Assembly (NCBI GenBank): GCA_040223615.1
Contig: JAVKFY010000032.1
Location: forward strand, 1-49,066
DNA: 49,066 nucleotides
Source of the DNA: JAVKFY01 sp040223615
Lineage (GTDB): Bacteria; Pseudomonadota; Alphaproteobacteria; GCA-2731375
Direction of reading: 5' to 3'
Shown here: positions 24,100 through 32,592 of the stretch, one piece after another
How positions within the stretch are numbered: the stretch's first letter is position 1
How the letters are laid out: each line of letters starts with the position of its first letter
Program-made: the position numbers and the translations under genes
Notes under the pieces: model-generated
Database searches by the model: none
What the model was told of the DNA's origin: nothing
Seen by the model: the letters and a program-made list of their open reading frames with translations, nothing else

Positions 24100-26510
24100 T
24101 GCGACGCCGGGTCAGTCAGTTCGGCCGCGGCGACATGACGCTTCACGGTGACGAAGCTGTCGGGGCTCACTGAAATCGAGTCGATACCGCACTCTACCAG
24201 GAACTCAGCGAAGGCGGGGTGATCGCTTGGTGCCTGACCGCATAGCCCAATCTTAGCGCCCGACGCGTGCGCCTCGGTAATCACCTTGCGGATCATCCAT
24301 TTCACTGCTTCGTCCTGCTCGTCGAACAGCTCGGACAGCGCCTCGGAATCGCGGTCGACGCCGAGGGTGAGCTGCGTCAGGTCGTTGCTACCAATTGAGA
24401 AGCCGTCGAAGCGCTCAGCAAACGCCCTAGCCAGGATCACGTTCGAGGGGATCTCGCACATGACGTAAACAGCGAGCCCATCCTCGCCGCGTCGAAGGCC
24501 GTTGTCTGCCATGACCTGCAGGACGCGATCCGCCTCTCTCGGCGAGCGGCAGAACGGAATCATGACGACGACATTGTCGAAGCCCATTTCACAACGCATG
24601 CGCCGGATCGCCTGGCACTCAAGCGCGAAACCATCGCGGTAGGCGGCCGAGTAATAGCGCGAGGCGCCGCGAAAGCCGATCATCGGATTTTCCTCGTGTG
24701 GCTCAAAGGCGGAGCCGCCGATCAGGCTGGCATATTCGTTGGTCTTGAAGTCGCTCATTCGAACAATCACCGGGTTCGGATGATGGGCGGCGGCGATGCG
24801 CGCCAGGCCGCGCGACAGTCGATCGACGAAGTACTCCACCTTGTCCGGATAGCCGACCGTCAGGTCCTCGATGGCGCGCTTGGCGGCTGCATCCTGCAGC
24901 GTCTCGAAACCGAGCAATGCCAGTGGATGCGCCTTGATGTGATTGTTAATGACGAACTCCATGCGCACCAGTCCGACGCCATCTGCTGGCAGACGCCACC
25001 AACGGAAGGCCGCCGCAGGGTTGGCCAAGTTAAACATCACTTTGGTGCGCGTAACGGGCACGTCGTCAAGGCCGAGCTGGTCGACCACGACGTCGGCAAT
25101 GCCCTCATAGATGAAACCGTCCTCGCCCTCGGCACACGAGACGGTCACCGACTGCTCGTCATGCAGCACCTGCGTCGCGTTGCCGGTGCCGACGACGGCG
25201 GGAAGGCCGAGCTCACGACTGACGATGGCCGCATGCGACGTGCGGCCACCATGATCGGTAACGATCGCCGCGGCGCGTTTCATGATCGGCACCCAATCCG
25301 GGTCCGTTGTCGCGGTCACCAGCACTGCATTGTCGACGAAGCGGTCAATGTCGCGAGGACTCTCGATAATGCACACCGGGCCGGTCGCCACAGCCTCGCC
25401 AATGCTGACGCCGGCCGCGAGTTGCTGGCCCTTGCGCGTCAACCGGTATGACTTCAGGACGCTGTCGCCGCGCCGCGACTGCACTGTCTCTGGGCGGGCC
25501 TGAACAATGAAGAGTTCACCGCTGTCGCCGTCTCTCGCCCACTCCACGTCCATCGGTTGGCCATAGTGGTCCTCGATCACGCAGGCCCAGCGTGCCAACC
25601 GCAGGATTTCTTCGTCTTCGAGCACGAAAGCGACACGCTCCGCCTTGGATGTCGGCACATTGCGGGTCGGGCGTTCGGCATCCGCAGCGTAGATCATCTT
25701 GAGGGCCTTCCCGCCGCGTCGCTTCTCGACGATCGGGGTAAGCGCGATGTTCGACAGCAGCGGCTTGAAGACCTGGTACTCGTCCGGATCGACGACGCCC
25801 TGAACCACGTTCTCGCCGAGGCCCCAGGCTGCGTTGATGATGACGACCTTGTCGAAACCGGTCTCGGTGTCGAGCGAGAACATAACGCCGGCACCGCCGA
25901 GGTCGGAGCGGACCATGCGCTGCAGGCCAACCGACAGCGCCACCTTGAGGTGGTCGAAGCCCCGCGTCTGACGATAGCTGATGGCGCGGTCGGTAAACAG
26001 CGACGCATAGCAGCGCCGGCAGGCGTCGAGCACGGCGCGTTCACCTCTGATGTTCAGGAAGGTTTCCTGCTGGCCGGCGAAGCTGGCGTCTGGCAAGTCT
26101 TCGGCAGTGGCACTGGAACGCACGGCAACTTCGACTTCGTCCTTGCCCGCACGCCGACTGAGTTCGCGATACGTGTCCAGGATGGCTTGGGCAATATCGT
26201 CAGGCCACTCACCGTGCAGGAATGCGCGGCGGATCTCCGCGCCGGCCTCAGCCAGCGTCGCCTTGCCGCATGCCAACTGCGACAGTGCCGCTTCGATTTC
26301 CGGCTTCAGGTCATTTGCTTCGACGTAGTGCCAATAGGCTGCAGCGGTGGTGGCGAAGCCAGCCGGGACCTTCACGCCCGACGCAGCCAGTTTGCCAACC
26401 ATCTCGCCGAGCGAGGCGTTCTTACCGCCCACCTTGCCGACGTCATATCGGCCAACCTGTTCGAACCAGATGACCGCCGTGAATCCCTCAACCACAGCCT
26501 TCGCTTTCAT
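24096..26510 (-). CDS. ppsA: Phosphoenolpyruvate synthase
   Basis: An 804-residue cytoplasmic enzyme: pyruvate + ATP + water to PEP + AMP + phosphate. The N-terminal ATP-grasp domain has VGGKNASLGEM and VAVRSSATAEDLPDASFAGQQ. The swivelling phospho-His domain has GGRTSHAAIVSRELGLPAVVG, and the C-terminal PEP/pyruvate barrel has GSNDLTQLTLGVDRDS and CGQAPSDHPAF. Full family length. It starts 11 bp after treT and overlaps galT by 4 bp. It makes AMP as a by-product, as does the PRPP-synthetase-like enzyme elsewhere in the window. Confidence 0.93.
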   Translation of the reverse strand: MKAKAVVEGFTAVIWFEQVGRYDVGKVGGKNASLGEMVGKLAASGVKVPAGFATTAAAYWHYVEANDLKPEIEAALSQLACGKATLAEAGAEIRRAFLHGEWPDDIAQAILDTYRELSRRAGKDEVEVAVRSSATAEDLPDASFAGQQETFLNIRGERAVLDACRRCYASLFTDRAISYRQTRGFDHLKVALSVGLQRMVRSDLGGAGVMFSLDTETGFDKVVIINAAWGLGENVVQGVVDPDEYQVFKPLLSNIALTPIVEKRRGGKALKMIYAADAERPTRNVPTSKAERVAFVLEDEEILRLARWACVIEDHYGQPMDVEWARDGDSGELFIVQARPETVQSRRGDSVLKSYRLTRKGQQLAAGVSIGEAVATGPVCIIESPRDIDRFVDNAVLVTATTDPDWVPIMKRAAAIVTDHGGRTSHAAIVSRELGLPAVVGTGNATQVLHDEQSVTVSCAEGEDGFIYEGIADVVVDQLGLDDVPVTRTKVMFNLANPAAAFRWWRLPADGVGLVRMEFVINNHIKAHPLALLGFETLQDAAAKRAIEDLTVGYPDKVEYFVDRLSRGLARIAAAHHPNPVIVRMSDFKTNEYASLIGGSAFEPHEENPMIGFRGASRYYSAAYRDGFALECQAIRRMRCEMGFDNVVVMIPFCRSPREADRVLQVMADNGLRRGEDGLAVYVMCEIPSNVILARAFAERFDGFSIGSNDLTQLTLGVDRDSEALSELFDEQDEAVKWMIRKVITEAHASGAKIGLCGQAPSDHPAFAEFLVECGIDSISVSPDSFVTVKRHVAAAELTDPASQ

Positions 26511-26521
26511 TGCCTATTCCT

Positions 26522-27763
26522 TCATCTCCCTCGAAGCTGGAAGCGTGGTTCGAACGCGTCGATGAGATCGAGCCAGTCCTCCATCAAACGTGTCATCAGG
26601 AAGCGCTCGCGCACCGTTTCGTGTGCGGCTTTACCCAGTTTGTCGCGCAGCTTGGGATTCTTGACGACATGAACGATGCGTTCAGCCGCCTGCTCGATAT
26701 TGTCGACTAGATAGCCGTCGACCCCGTCCTCGACCTGGTGGCGGATGCCGCCGACGTTGCCGCCGATCACCGGCGTGCCCTTCCACATCGCTTCGGTCAC
26801 CGTCAGGCCGAAGCCTTCGCGCAATGACTTCTGCAACACCACCGCGGCGCGTCGCTGCAGCGCGTTAACGAGAGCCGAATCCTGCACCGAGAGGATGTGG
26901 ATACGCTCCTCGCGGCAGCTGCACAACGACTCGAAGATGTGCTGGCCCTCCGGGTCATCAGTAGCGACGTTGCCAACCAAGACCAGCGTCGCATCTACTT
27001 CCTTGCGTGCCCGCCTGAACGCGTTGATCACGCCTTGCGGGTCTTTCCAGCGGTCGAAGCGGGACACCTGCACCACCAGCGGCAAATCCGAAGGAATGCT
27101 GTAGTGGCTCAGGCGCTCATCGATCTCGGATTCGGTTAGATCCTTGTTGGTTGTCGAGAACGGGTTGATCGCCGGCATGATAAATCGCTGCGGCGGGGTC
27201 AGCTTCTGCGCGTACTCAGGCAGCGACAGCACGACGGCGTCGTACTGCTCGATGAAGCGTGCCAGGTAGGACCATAGCGCCGCGTTTGGCTTTGACAGGT
27301 CGACGTGACAGCGCCAGATCCATGGTGCCTTCTTGCGGAAGTGACCGATCAACGGAAGGGGTTGCGGGTCGTGAACAATAACGATGTCGTGGTCGAGGTG
27401 AATGCGCATGGCATTCTCACTAACCACTTCCTCGTAGATGTCCTGTTTTAGGTCGCTGAGGTTGATCTCACCTCCTTGCAGCGCATTGTGCATCTTCTTG
27501 GTGATACTGAAGAAGTCGGGCCGACCCTGGATTACGCGCCAGCCTGTGCGTACGCCGGCGCCATTCATCAGTAGCGTGAGGGACGAAAGGATTTCAGCTA
27601 CGCCACCGCCGTAGTAGGTCGAGTTGATATTGGCGATGTGGATGTCGCTCAGCTTTGCGGCCTTGTCGAGGATACGCTCGACCGACTTGGCGCCAACAAG
27701 TGGCTCGTAGCTTTCCACTGTTGCGAACCTAGCCGACGTTGACACCTGCTGATGCAATGTCAT
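26522..27763 (-). CDS. treT: Trehalose synthase (glycosyltransferring, TreT-like GT4)
   Basis: A 413-residue GT-B glycosyltransferase. The N-terminal half has HIANINSTYYGGGVAEILSSL and WRVIQGRPDFFSITKKMHN, and the C-terminal half has QVSRFDRWKDPQGVI, LQKSLREGFGLTVTEAMWKGTPVIGG (E-x7-E donor site) and GNVGGIRHQVEDG, all typical of TreT. It links NDP-glucose and glucose to trehalose, reversibly. ATG 27763 (MTLHQQVST) was chosen: it gives the family length and GGAG lies upstream. The longer frame to 27856 would run into the FNR box. First gene of treT-ppsA-galT-pfkB. Confidence 0.86.
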   Translation of the reverse strand: MTLHQQVSTSARFATVESYEPLVGAKSVERILDKAAKLSDIHIANINSTYYGGGVAEILSSLTLLMNGAGVRTGWRVIQGRPDFFSITKKMHNALQGGEINLSDLKQDIYEEVVSENAMRIHLDHDIVIVHDPQPLPLIGHFRKKAPWIWRCHVDLSKPNAALWSYLARFIEQYDAVVLSLPEYAQKLTPPQRFIMPAINPFSTTNKDLTESEIDERLSHYSIPSDLPLVVQVSRFDRWKDPQGVINAFRRARKEVDATLVLVGNVATDDPEGQHIFESLCSCREERIHILSVQDSALVNALQRRAAVVLQKSLREGFGLTVTEAMWKGTPVIGGNVGGIRHQVEDGVDGYLVDNIEQAAERIVHVVKNPKLRDKLGKAAHETVRERFLMTRLMEDWLDLIDAFEPRFQLRGR

Positions 27764-27842
27764 GTGCCGCACTCCGTACGTAGGACGGCGCTTCGCCACC
27801 GCGAGGCTGGTCGGAGATTGGCCTGTGCGAAGGCGACGCGTA

Positions 27843-27856
27843 TTGATTTGCATCAA
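27843..27856. promoter_or_regulatory. FNR/Anr-type box TTGATTTGCATCAA
   Basis: A perfect TTGAT-N4-ATCAA palindrome, the consensus for the oxygen-sensing FNR/Anr/FnrL regulators. Its centre (27849.5) is 41.5 bp upstream of about 27891, a sensible start site for rightward transcription because TATACG at 27879-27884 can act as -10. That is the class II activating position. On the treT side no good -10 is seen at the equivalent distance, so the hydrogenase operon is the better target. Dual control remains possible. Confidence 0.8.
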
Positions 27857-27926
27857 TGCCTCCCCAGCGCCACGAACGTATACGTGCGTACGACATGTGG
27901 CCTCGCGCCCGTTGGGTGCAAGGCTC

Positions 27927-27956
27927 GCCGCGACAGAGCCAGCCGCGACAGAGCCA
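27927..27956 (+). repeat. Two tandem perfect 15-bp repeats (GCCGCGACAGAGCCA)
   Basis: The unit occupies 27927-27941 and 27942-27956 without mismatch. It lies in the presumed 5' leader of the hydrogenase operon. It may bind a second regulator or be a recent slippage duplication. Confidence 0.7.
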
Positions 27957-28081
27957 CGCTAGGCTAGGTCTGAAGACCTGATGCGGAGTGCCGGCGATCG
28001 CCGGCGCCTGTCCCCGACGTCCCTGCGGCCGTAAAGGAGGAGATGTTCAGACCCGTTGCTCGTCGATATGGAGGTCCCGCA

Positions 28082-29203
28082 ATGCCGGATGCCGACGTGG
28101 TAGTTCTGACTCCCGACGCACTGCAGCACATCCTCAGCGCGTTGCGGGCGCGTGGCTACGCCTTGGTCGGTCCAACCATTCGGGACGGAGCTATCGTCTA
28201 CGACGACATCGAGGCCACCTCCGATTTGCCGTGCGGCTGGACCGACGAACAAAATCCCGCGTCATACCGGCTGGTAAAACGAAGTGACTGTGCGTATTTC
28301 GGCTACGCCGTCGGCCCGCAGTCGTGGAAACAGTTCCTGCACCCGCCGCGGCAATTGCTGTGGCAGGCCACGCGGAGCGGCGATGAGGTCGAGATCGAGG
28401 CATCACCGCCTGTCGACAAGCCGTTCGCCTTCATCGGTGTCCGCGCCTGCGAACTGAACGCCATCGCCATCCAAGACCGCGTGCTTCGCGTTGGGTCGCA
28501 CATCGACCCGCACTACGCAAAGCGACGTGCCGGCAATTTCATCGTCGCTGTTAATTGCGGCACCGCTGGAGGCACCTGTTTCTGCGTTTCGATGCAGACC
28601 GGCCCGGCAGCGCGCGACGGCTTCGACATCGCGCTGACAGAGATTGTCGGCCATGGCGAGCATCGGCTGCTGGCGGAGGCCGGCAGTGAGGCCGGCCGCG
28701 AAATGCTGGCGCAAGTGCCCAGCCGCGCCGCCACCGATGACGACCTAACAGCCGGCGATGCCGTCTTGTCGGAGACAGCGGCGGCGATGGGTCGCGAGAT
28801 GGCTGCCGACGGCGTACGCGAGCTGCTGCTGGGCAATCTCGATCATCCGCGGTGGGACGATGTGGCCGCGCGCTGTCTTGCCTGCGGCAACTGCACAATG
28901 GTCTGCCCGACGTGCTTTTGCACCTCGACTGAGGATGCAAGCGACCTTGCCGGCGTGCAGACATCGCGGACGCGGCGCTGGGATTCATGCTTCACGCTCG
29001 ACTTCTCGTACCTGCATGGCGGCAGCGTGCGCAGCGGCACCTCATCCCGCTACCGGCAATGGATGACCCACAAGCTCGCGACCTGGCACGATCAGTTCGG
29101 AACCTCCGGTTGTGTCGGTTGCGGTCGGTGCATCACCTGGTGCCCGGTCGGAATCGACATCACCGAGGAAGTCCGTGCCATCGCCGATAGCGAGCCTGGA
29201 TAG
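28082..29203 (+). CDS. hydB: [NiFe] hydrogenase (group 3b) beta subunit, 4Fe-4S electron carrier
   Basis: A 373-residue cytoplasmic subunit of the sulfhydrogenase-type enzyme. It has FIGVRACELNAIAIQDRVL and NCGTAGGTCFCVSMQTGP in the central domain, then two ferredoxin-like cluster motifs near the C-terminus: CLACGNCTMVCPTCFC and CVGCGRCITWCPVG. It passes electrons between the hydrogenase core and the flavin subunit. ATG 28082 was chosen because GGAGG lies about 7 bp before it; ATG 28043 sits too close to its own AGGAGG. First gene of the eleven-gene hydrogenase and maturation operon. Confidence 0.9.
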   Translation: MPDADVVVLTPDALQHILSALRARGYALVGPTIRDGAIVYDDIEATSDLPCGWTDEQNPASYRLVKRSDCAYFGYAVGPQSWKQFLHPPRQLLWQATRSGDEVEIEASPPVDKPFAFIGVRACELNAIAIQDRVLRVGSHIDPHYAKRRAGNFIVAVNCGTAGGTCFCVSMQTGPAARDGFDIALTEIVGHGEHRLLAEAGSEAGREMLAQVPSRAATDDDLTAGDAVLSETAAAMGREMAADGVRELLLGNLDHPRWDDVAARCLACGNCTMVCPTCFCTSTEDASDLAGVQTSRTRRWDSCFTLDFSYLHGGSVRSGTSSRYRQWMTHKLATWHDQFGTSGCVGCGRCITWCPVGIDITEEVRAIADSEPG

Positions 29204-29214
29204 GGGAGAACGGC

Positions 29215-29682
29215 ATGGAGATCGAGGGACTGCAACGCATCGTCAGCGAGCATCCGTTCTTCGCCGGTCTGGAGGAGGGCTTCTGTGGGCTGGTCTGCGG
29301 GTGCGCCCGCAACGTGCGGTTCGAGGCCGGTCAATACCTGCTCCGCGAGGGCGAACCGGCCGACGAGTTCTATCTCATCCGGCACGGCCGGGTCGCCCTG
29401 GAAATCAACGATCCGGCGCGCGGCAACCTGACCTTCATGACCCTCGCGGAAGGCGACATCGTCGGCCTGTCATGGCTGATCCCGCCTTACCGCTGGACTT
29501 TCGATGCGAAGGCGGTCGAGTTGACCCGGGCGATTGGCATCGATGCGCGGTGCCTGCGACAGAAGTGCGAGGACGACCATCACCTGGGCTACGAGCTGAT
29601 GAAGCGGGTGATGCCCAGCCTGCTGGCACGACTGCACGAGACCCGGTTGCAGATGCTCGATGTGTATGGCGGCCAGGGGTGA
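29215..29682 (+). CDS. Cyclic nucleotide-binding domain protein in the hydrogenase operon
   Basis: A 155-residue protein consisting of a single cNMP-binding beta-roll (FEAGQYLLREGEPADEFYLIRHGRVAL, then LAEGDIVGLSWLIPPYRWTFDAKA) followed by helices. There is no DNA-binding helix-turn-helix, so it is not a CRP-type regulator by itself. The normal phosphate-binding-cassette Arg/Ser pattern is not obvious: GLSWLIPPYRWTF replaces GE..L....R.A. It lies 11 bp after hydB and 1 bp before hydG. It probably modulates or scaffolds the enzyme (inference). Confidence 0.82.
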   Translation: MEIEGLQRIVSEHPFFAGLEEGFCGLVCGCARNVRFEAGQYLLREGEPADEFYLIRHGRVALEINDPARGNLTFMTLAEGDIVGLSWLIPPYRWTFDAKAVELTRAIGIDARCLRQKCEDDHHLGYELMKRVMPSLLARLHETRLQMLDVYGGQG

Positions 29683-29683
29683 T

Positions 29684-30526
29684 ATGGACGCCGCCTCGCA
29701 ACAGACCGCCGCCGACCCGATGCTGCCGCAGATCGCGCGCGTGCGTCGTCGTCGACGCGACGGCCCCCAGGTCGTGACGCTGGAGCTCGAGGCGCCCAGA
29801 TCACCGGCGTTCCGGCCGGGTCAGTTCAACATGCTGACCGTGTTCGGCGTCGGCGAGGTGCCGATCAGCCTGAGCGGCGATGCCGACGATCGCGACCGAC
29901 TGTTGCACACGGTCCGCGCCGTCGGACCGGTGTCGCAGGCACTGAGCCGGCTTGATCGCGGCGACGTTGTCGGTCTGCGGGGCCCGTTCGGCGTTGGCTG
30001 GCCGATCGAGACGGCGGCCGGAATGGACGTGGTGATCGTCGCGGGTGGCCTCGGCCTGGCGCCGCTACGCCCTGCCCTTTATGGGCTGTTCGCGACACGT
30101 AAGCGCTATGGCAAGATCGCGCTGCTCTACGGTACCCGCAGCCCGGGCGACATTCTGTTCCGGCGCGAGCTCGAATCGTGGCGCCGCCGGCTCGACGTCG
30201 ATATCGAGGTTACCGTGGACCATGCGGCAACAGACTGGCACGGCCATGTCGGCGTGGTCCCGAAGCTGGTGCCGCGCGCCGACTTCGATCCACTCCATGC
30301 GATTGCCTTCGTCTGTGGCCCGGAGGTGATGATGCGCTTCACCATCGCAGCGCTGCGTGAGGCCGGCATTGACGACGAGAGCATCTACCTGTCGATGGAG
30401 CGCAACATGAAATGCGCCATCGGGCTCTGCGGTCACTGTCAGTTCGGACCGGTCTTTGTCTGTCGAGACGGTCCGGTGTTTCGCTATAACCGAGTCCGTG
30501 ACCTGCTCGCCGTGAAGGAGCTCTGA
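29684..30526 (+). CDS. hydG: [NiFe] hydrogenase (group 3b) gamma subunit, FAD/NAD(P)-binding
   Basis: A 280-residue ferredoxin-NADP reductase-like flavoprotein. It has FRPGQFNMLTVFGVGEVPISLSG (FAD site), VIVAGGLGLAPLRPAL (NAD(P) site), FVCGPEVMMRF and the C-terminal [2Fe-2S] pattern C-x4-C-x2-C-x7-C (CAIGLCGHCQFGPVFVC) shared with dihydroorotate dehydrogenase electron-transfer subunits. It connects hydrogen oxidation or evolution to NAD(P)H. ATG 29684 was chosen because it follows the preceding stop with GGGG upstream. Confidence 0.9.
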   Translation: MDAASQQTAADPMLPQIARVRRRRRDGPQVVTLELEAPRSPAFRPGQFNMLTVFGVGEVPISLSGDADDRDRLLHTVRAVGPVSQALSRLDRGDVVGLRGPFGVGWPIETAAGMDVVIVAGGLGLAPLRPALYGLFATRKRYGKIALLYGTRSPGDILFRRELESWRRRLDVDIEVTVDHAATDWHGHVGVVPKLVPRADFDPLHAIAFVCGPEVMMRFTIAALREAGIDDESIYLSMERNMKCAIGLCGHCQFGPVFVCRDGPVFRYNRVRDLLAVKEL

Positions 30527-30527
30527 C

Positions 30528-31310
30528 GTGGCGACGCGACATCGCAAGCCGCGCCTGGCGGTCTGGAAGTTCGCATCTTGCGACGGCTGCCAGCTCAGCC
30601 TGCTGGATTGCGAGGACGAACTGCTGGCCGTGGCAGGCGCCGTCGACATCGCCTACTTCCAGGAAGCGACGCGCGGGCGGGTCGCCGGCCGCTATGACCT
30701 CTCCCTGGTCGAGGGCTCGATCACCACAGCGCACGATGCCGAGCGCATCCGCGACGTCCGCCGACGCTCTCGTACGCTGGTCACCATCGGCGCCTGCGCC
30801 ACCGCCGGTGGCATCCAGGGCCTGCGCAACTTCGCCGACGTCGATGCCTATGCCTCAATCGTCTATGCCAGGCCCGACTACATCGCCACGCTGGCGACCT
30901 CGACGCCGATCGCCGAGCACGTCGCGGTCGACTTCGAACTGCGCGGCTGCCCGATCAGCACCCGACAGCTGGTCGAGGTCATCTCCGCCTACCTGGCCGG
31001 CCGCCGGCCGGTGACGCCGGCGCACAGCACCTGCATGGAGTGCAAGCTGCGGGGCAATGTCTGCGTCATGGTGGCGCACGGCACCCCCTGCCTGGGACCG
31101 GTCACGCACGCGGGTTGCGGCGCGATCTGTCCGTCCTTCGATCGTGGCTGCTATGGCTGCTACGGCCCCGCCGAGACGCCCAACGCGCCGGCGTTGAGCG
31201 ACCGGCTGGCCGAGCTCGGCATGGACGATACGGCGCTGCGGCGGGTCTACCGCACGTTCAATGCCAACGCCCAGGCCTTCCGCGACGAGAGCGACCGCCA
31301 TGGCACGTAG
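30528..31310 (+). CDS. hydD: [NiFe] hydrogenase (group 3b) delta/small subunit
   Basis: A 260-residue iron-sulfur subunit. ASCDGCQLSLLDCEDELL and IGACATAGGIQGLRNFAD supply the proximal [4Fe-4S] cysteines. The C-terminal part has additional cysteines (CMECKLRGNVC, CGAICPSFDRGCYGCYGP) for further clusters. There is no Tat signal, so the enzyme is cytoplasmic. The start is GTG 30528, 1 bp after the gamma-subunit stop. The end overlaps the alpha subunit by 11 bp. Confidence 0.9.
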   Translation: MATRHRKPRLAVWKFASCDGCQLSLLDCEDELLAVAGAVDIAYFQEATRGRVAGRYDLSLVEGSITTAHDAERIRDVRRRSRTLVTIGACATAGGIQGLRNFADVDAYASIVYARPDYIATLATSTPIAEHVAVDFELRGCPISTRQLVEVISAYLAGRRPVTPAHSTCMECKLRGNVCVMVAHGTPCLGPVTHAGCGAICPSFDRGCYGCYGPAETPNAPALSDRLAELGMDDTALRRVYRTFNANAQAFRDESDRHGT

Positions 31311-32589
31311 GACGATCAAGGTCGACTATCTGGCGCGGGTCGAGGGCGAGGGCGGTCTCAAGGTCGTGGTGCGCGACGGCAAGGTGCGTTCGGCCGAGCT
31401 CTCGATCTTCGAGCCGCCGCGTTTCTTCGAAGCCTTCCTGCGGGGCCGCGCCTTCACGGAGGCCCCGGACATCACCGCCCGGATCTGCGGCATCTGCCCG
31501 GTCGCCTATCAGATGAGCGCGGTGCACGCGATGGAGAACGCGCTCGGCGTTCGCGTCGACGGCCCGTTGCGCGACCTGCGTCGGCTGCTCTACTGCGGCG
31601 AGTGGATCGAGAGCCACGCGTTGCACATCTACATGCTGCACGCGCCGGACTTCCTCGGTTACGACGGCGCCATCGACATGGCCCGCGAGCATGGCGACAT
31701 CGTGCGCCGCGGCCTGGCACTGAAACAAGCCGGCAACCGGATCCTGGCGCAGCTCGGCGGGCGCGAGATTCATCCGATCAATGTGCGGGTCGGCGGCTTC
31801 TACCGCGTCCCGACACGGCGCGAGTTGAAGCCGCTGGAGGAGACACTGAAGGGTGCGCGCGACTTGGCGGTCCAGACGGTGCGCTGGGTCGGCCGACTCG
31901 ACTTCCCGGAGCGTGAGCGAGACTACACCTTCATCGCCCTACGCCATCCAGACGAATACCCATTCAACGAAGGGCATATCATCTCCAACCGCGGGCTCGA
32001 CATCATGGCGTCCGAGTTCGACGATCACGTCGAGGAGATGCACGTCGAGCGCTCGACCGCCTTGCACGCCCGCCTGCGCGACGGCACCGCCTACCTCGTT
32101 GGTCCGCTGGCGCGCTACAGTCTGAACTTCGAAAGGCTGTCGCCGTTGGCGCAAACGGAGGCGCGTGACGCCGGCCTCGGCGAAACCTGCACCAATCCTT
32201 ACCGTAGCATCGTGGTGCGCGCGGTCGAGGTGCTCTACGCGTGCGACGAAGCCTTGCGCATCATTGACGGCTACACGCCGCCGGAGCGGCCGACCGTGCC
32301 AGTCGAGGCACGCGAGGCAGCCGGCTTCGCCGCCACGGAGGCGCCGCGCGGTCTGCTCTATCACCGCTACCGCCTGTCGTCGGAGGGCAGCATCGAGGAG
32401 GCGCGCATCGTGCCGCCGACCTCGCAGAACCAGGCCAGCATCGAGGAAGACTTGGCCGGTTTCGTTGGCGGGTTTCTAGACTTGCCGGATGAGGCATTGC
32501 GGCACCGCTGCGAGCAGACCGTGCGGAACTACGATCCGTGCATCTCCTGCGCCGCGCACTTCCTGCGCCTGGAAATGGACCGGGGCTGA
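31300..32589 (+). CDS. hydA: [NiFe] hydrogenase (group 3b) alpha/large catalytic subunit
   Basis: A 429-residue subunit holding the NiFe site. N-terminal motif RICGICPVAYQ supplies the first Cys pair; the His that often follows in the L1 motif is Tyr. C-terminal motif DPCISCAAHFLRLEMDRG supplies the second pair. The last nine residues after the His are the expected processing peptide removed by the protease encoded next. ATG 31300 (MARRTIKVDYLARVEGEG) matches the family start. The overlap with hydD suggests coupled translation. Substrate: H2 with NAD(P)+/NAD(P)H through the beta and gamma subunits. Confidence 0.93.
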   Translation: MARRTIKVDYLARVEGEGGLKVVVRDGKVRSAELSIFEPPRFFEAFLRGRAFTEAPDITARICGICPVAYQMSAVHAMENALGVRVDGPLRDLRRLLYCGEWIESHALHIYMLHAPDFLGYDGAIDMAREHGDIVRRGLALKQAGNRILAQLGGREIHPINVRVGGFYRVPTRRELKPLEETLKGARDLAVQTVRWVGRLDFPERERDYTFIALRHPDEYPFNEGHIISNRGLDIMASEFDDHVEEMHVERSTALHARLRDGTAYLVGPLARYSLNFERLSPLAQTEARDAGLGETCTNPYRSIVVRAVEVLYACDEALRIIDGYTPPERPTVPVEAREAAGFAATEAPRGLLYHRYRLSSEGSIEEARIVPPTSQNQASIEEDLAGFVGGFLDLPDEALRHRCEQTVRNYDPCISCAAHFLRLEMDRG

Positions 32590-32592
32590 GCC

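Larger units (their letters stand above)
27764..28081. other. Divergent control region between the treT and hydrogenase operons
   Basis: This 318-bp stretch holds an FNR box (27843-27856), a possible -10 element TATACG (27879-27884), the 10-bp palindrome ACGTATACGT (27876-27885), two tandem 15-bp repeats (27927-27956) and a leader of about 190 nt before the hydrogenase start. No gene is visible in it. Confidence 0.7.

Noticed and set aside
27876..27885. Palindrome ACGTATACGT as an independent operator
   Set aside because: It overlaps the likely -10 element and is short; mentioned in the control-region entry but not called as a separate site.
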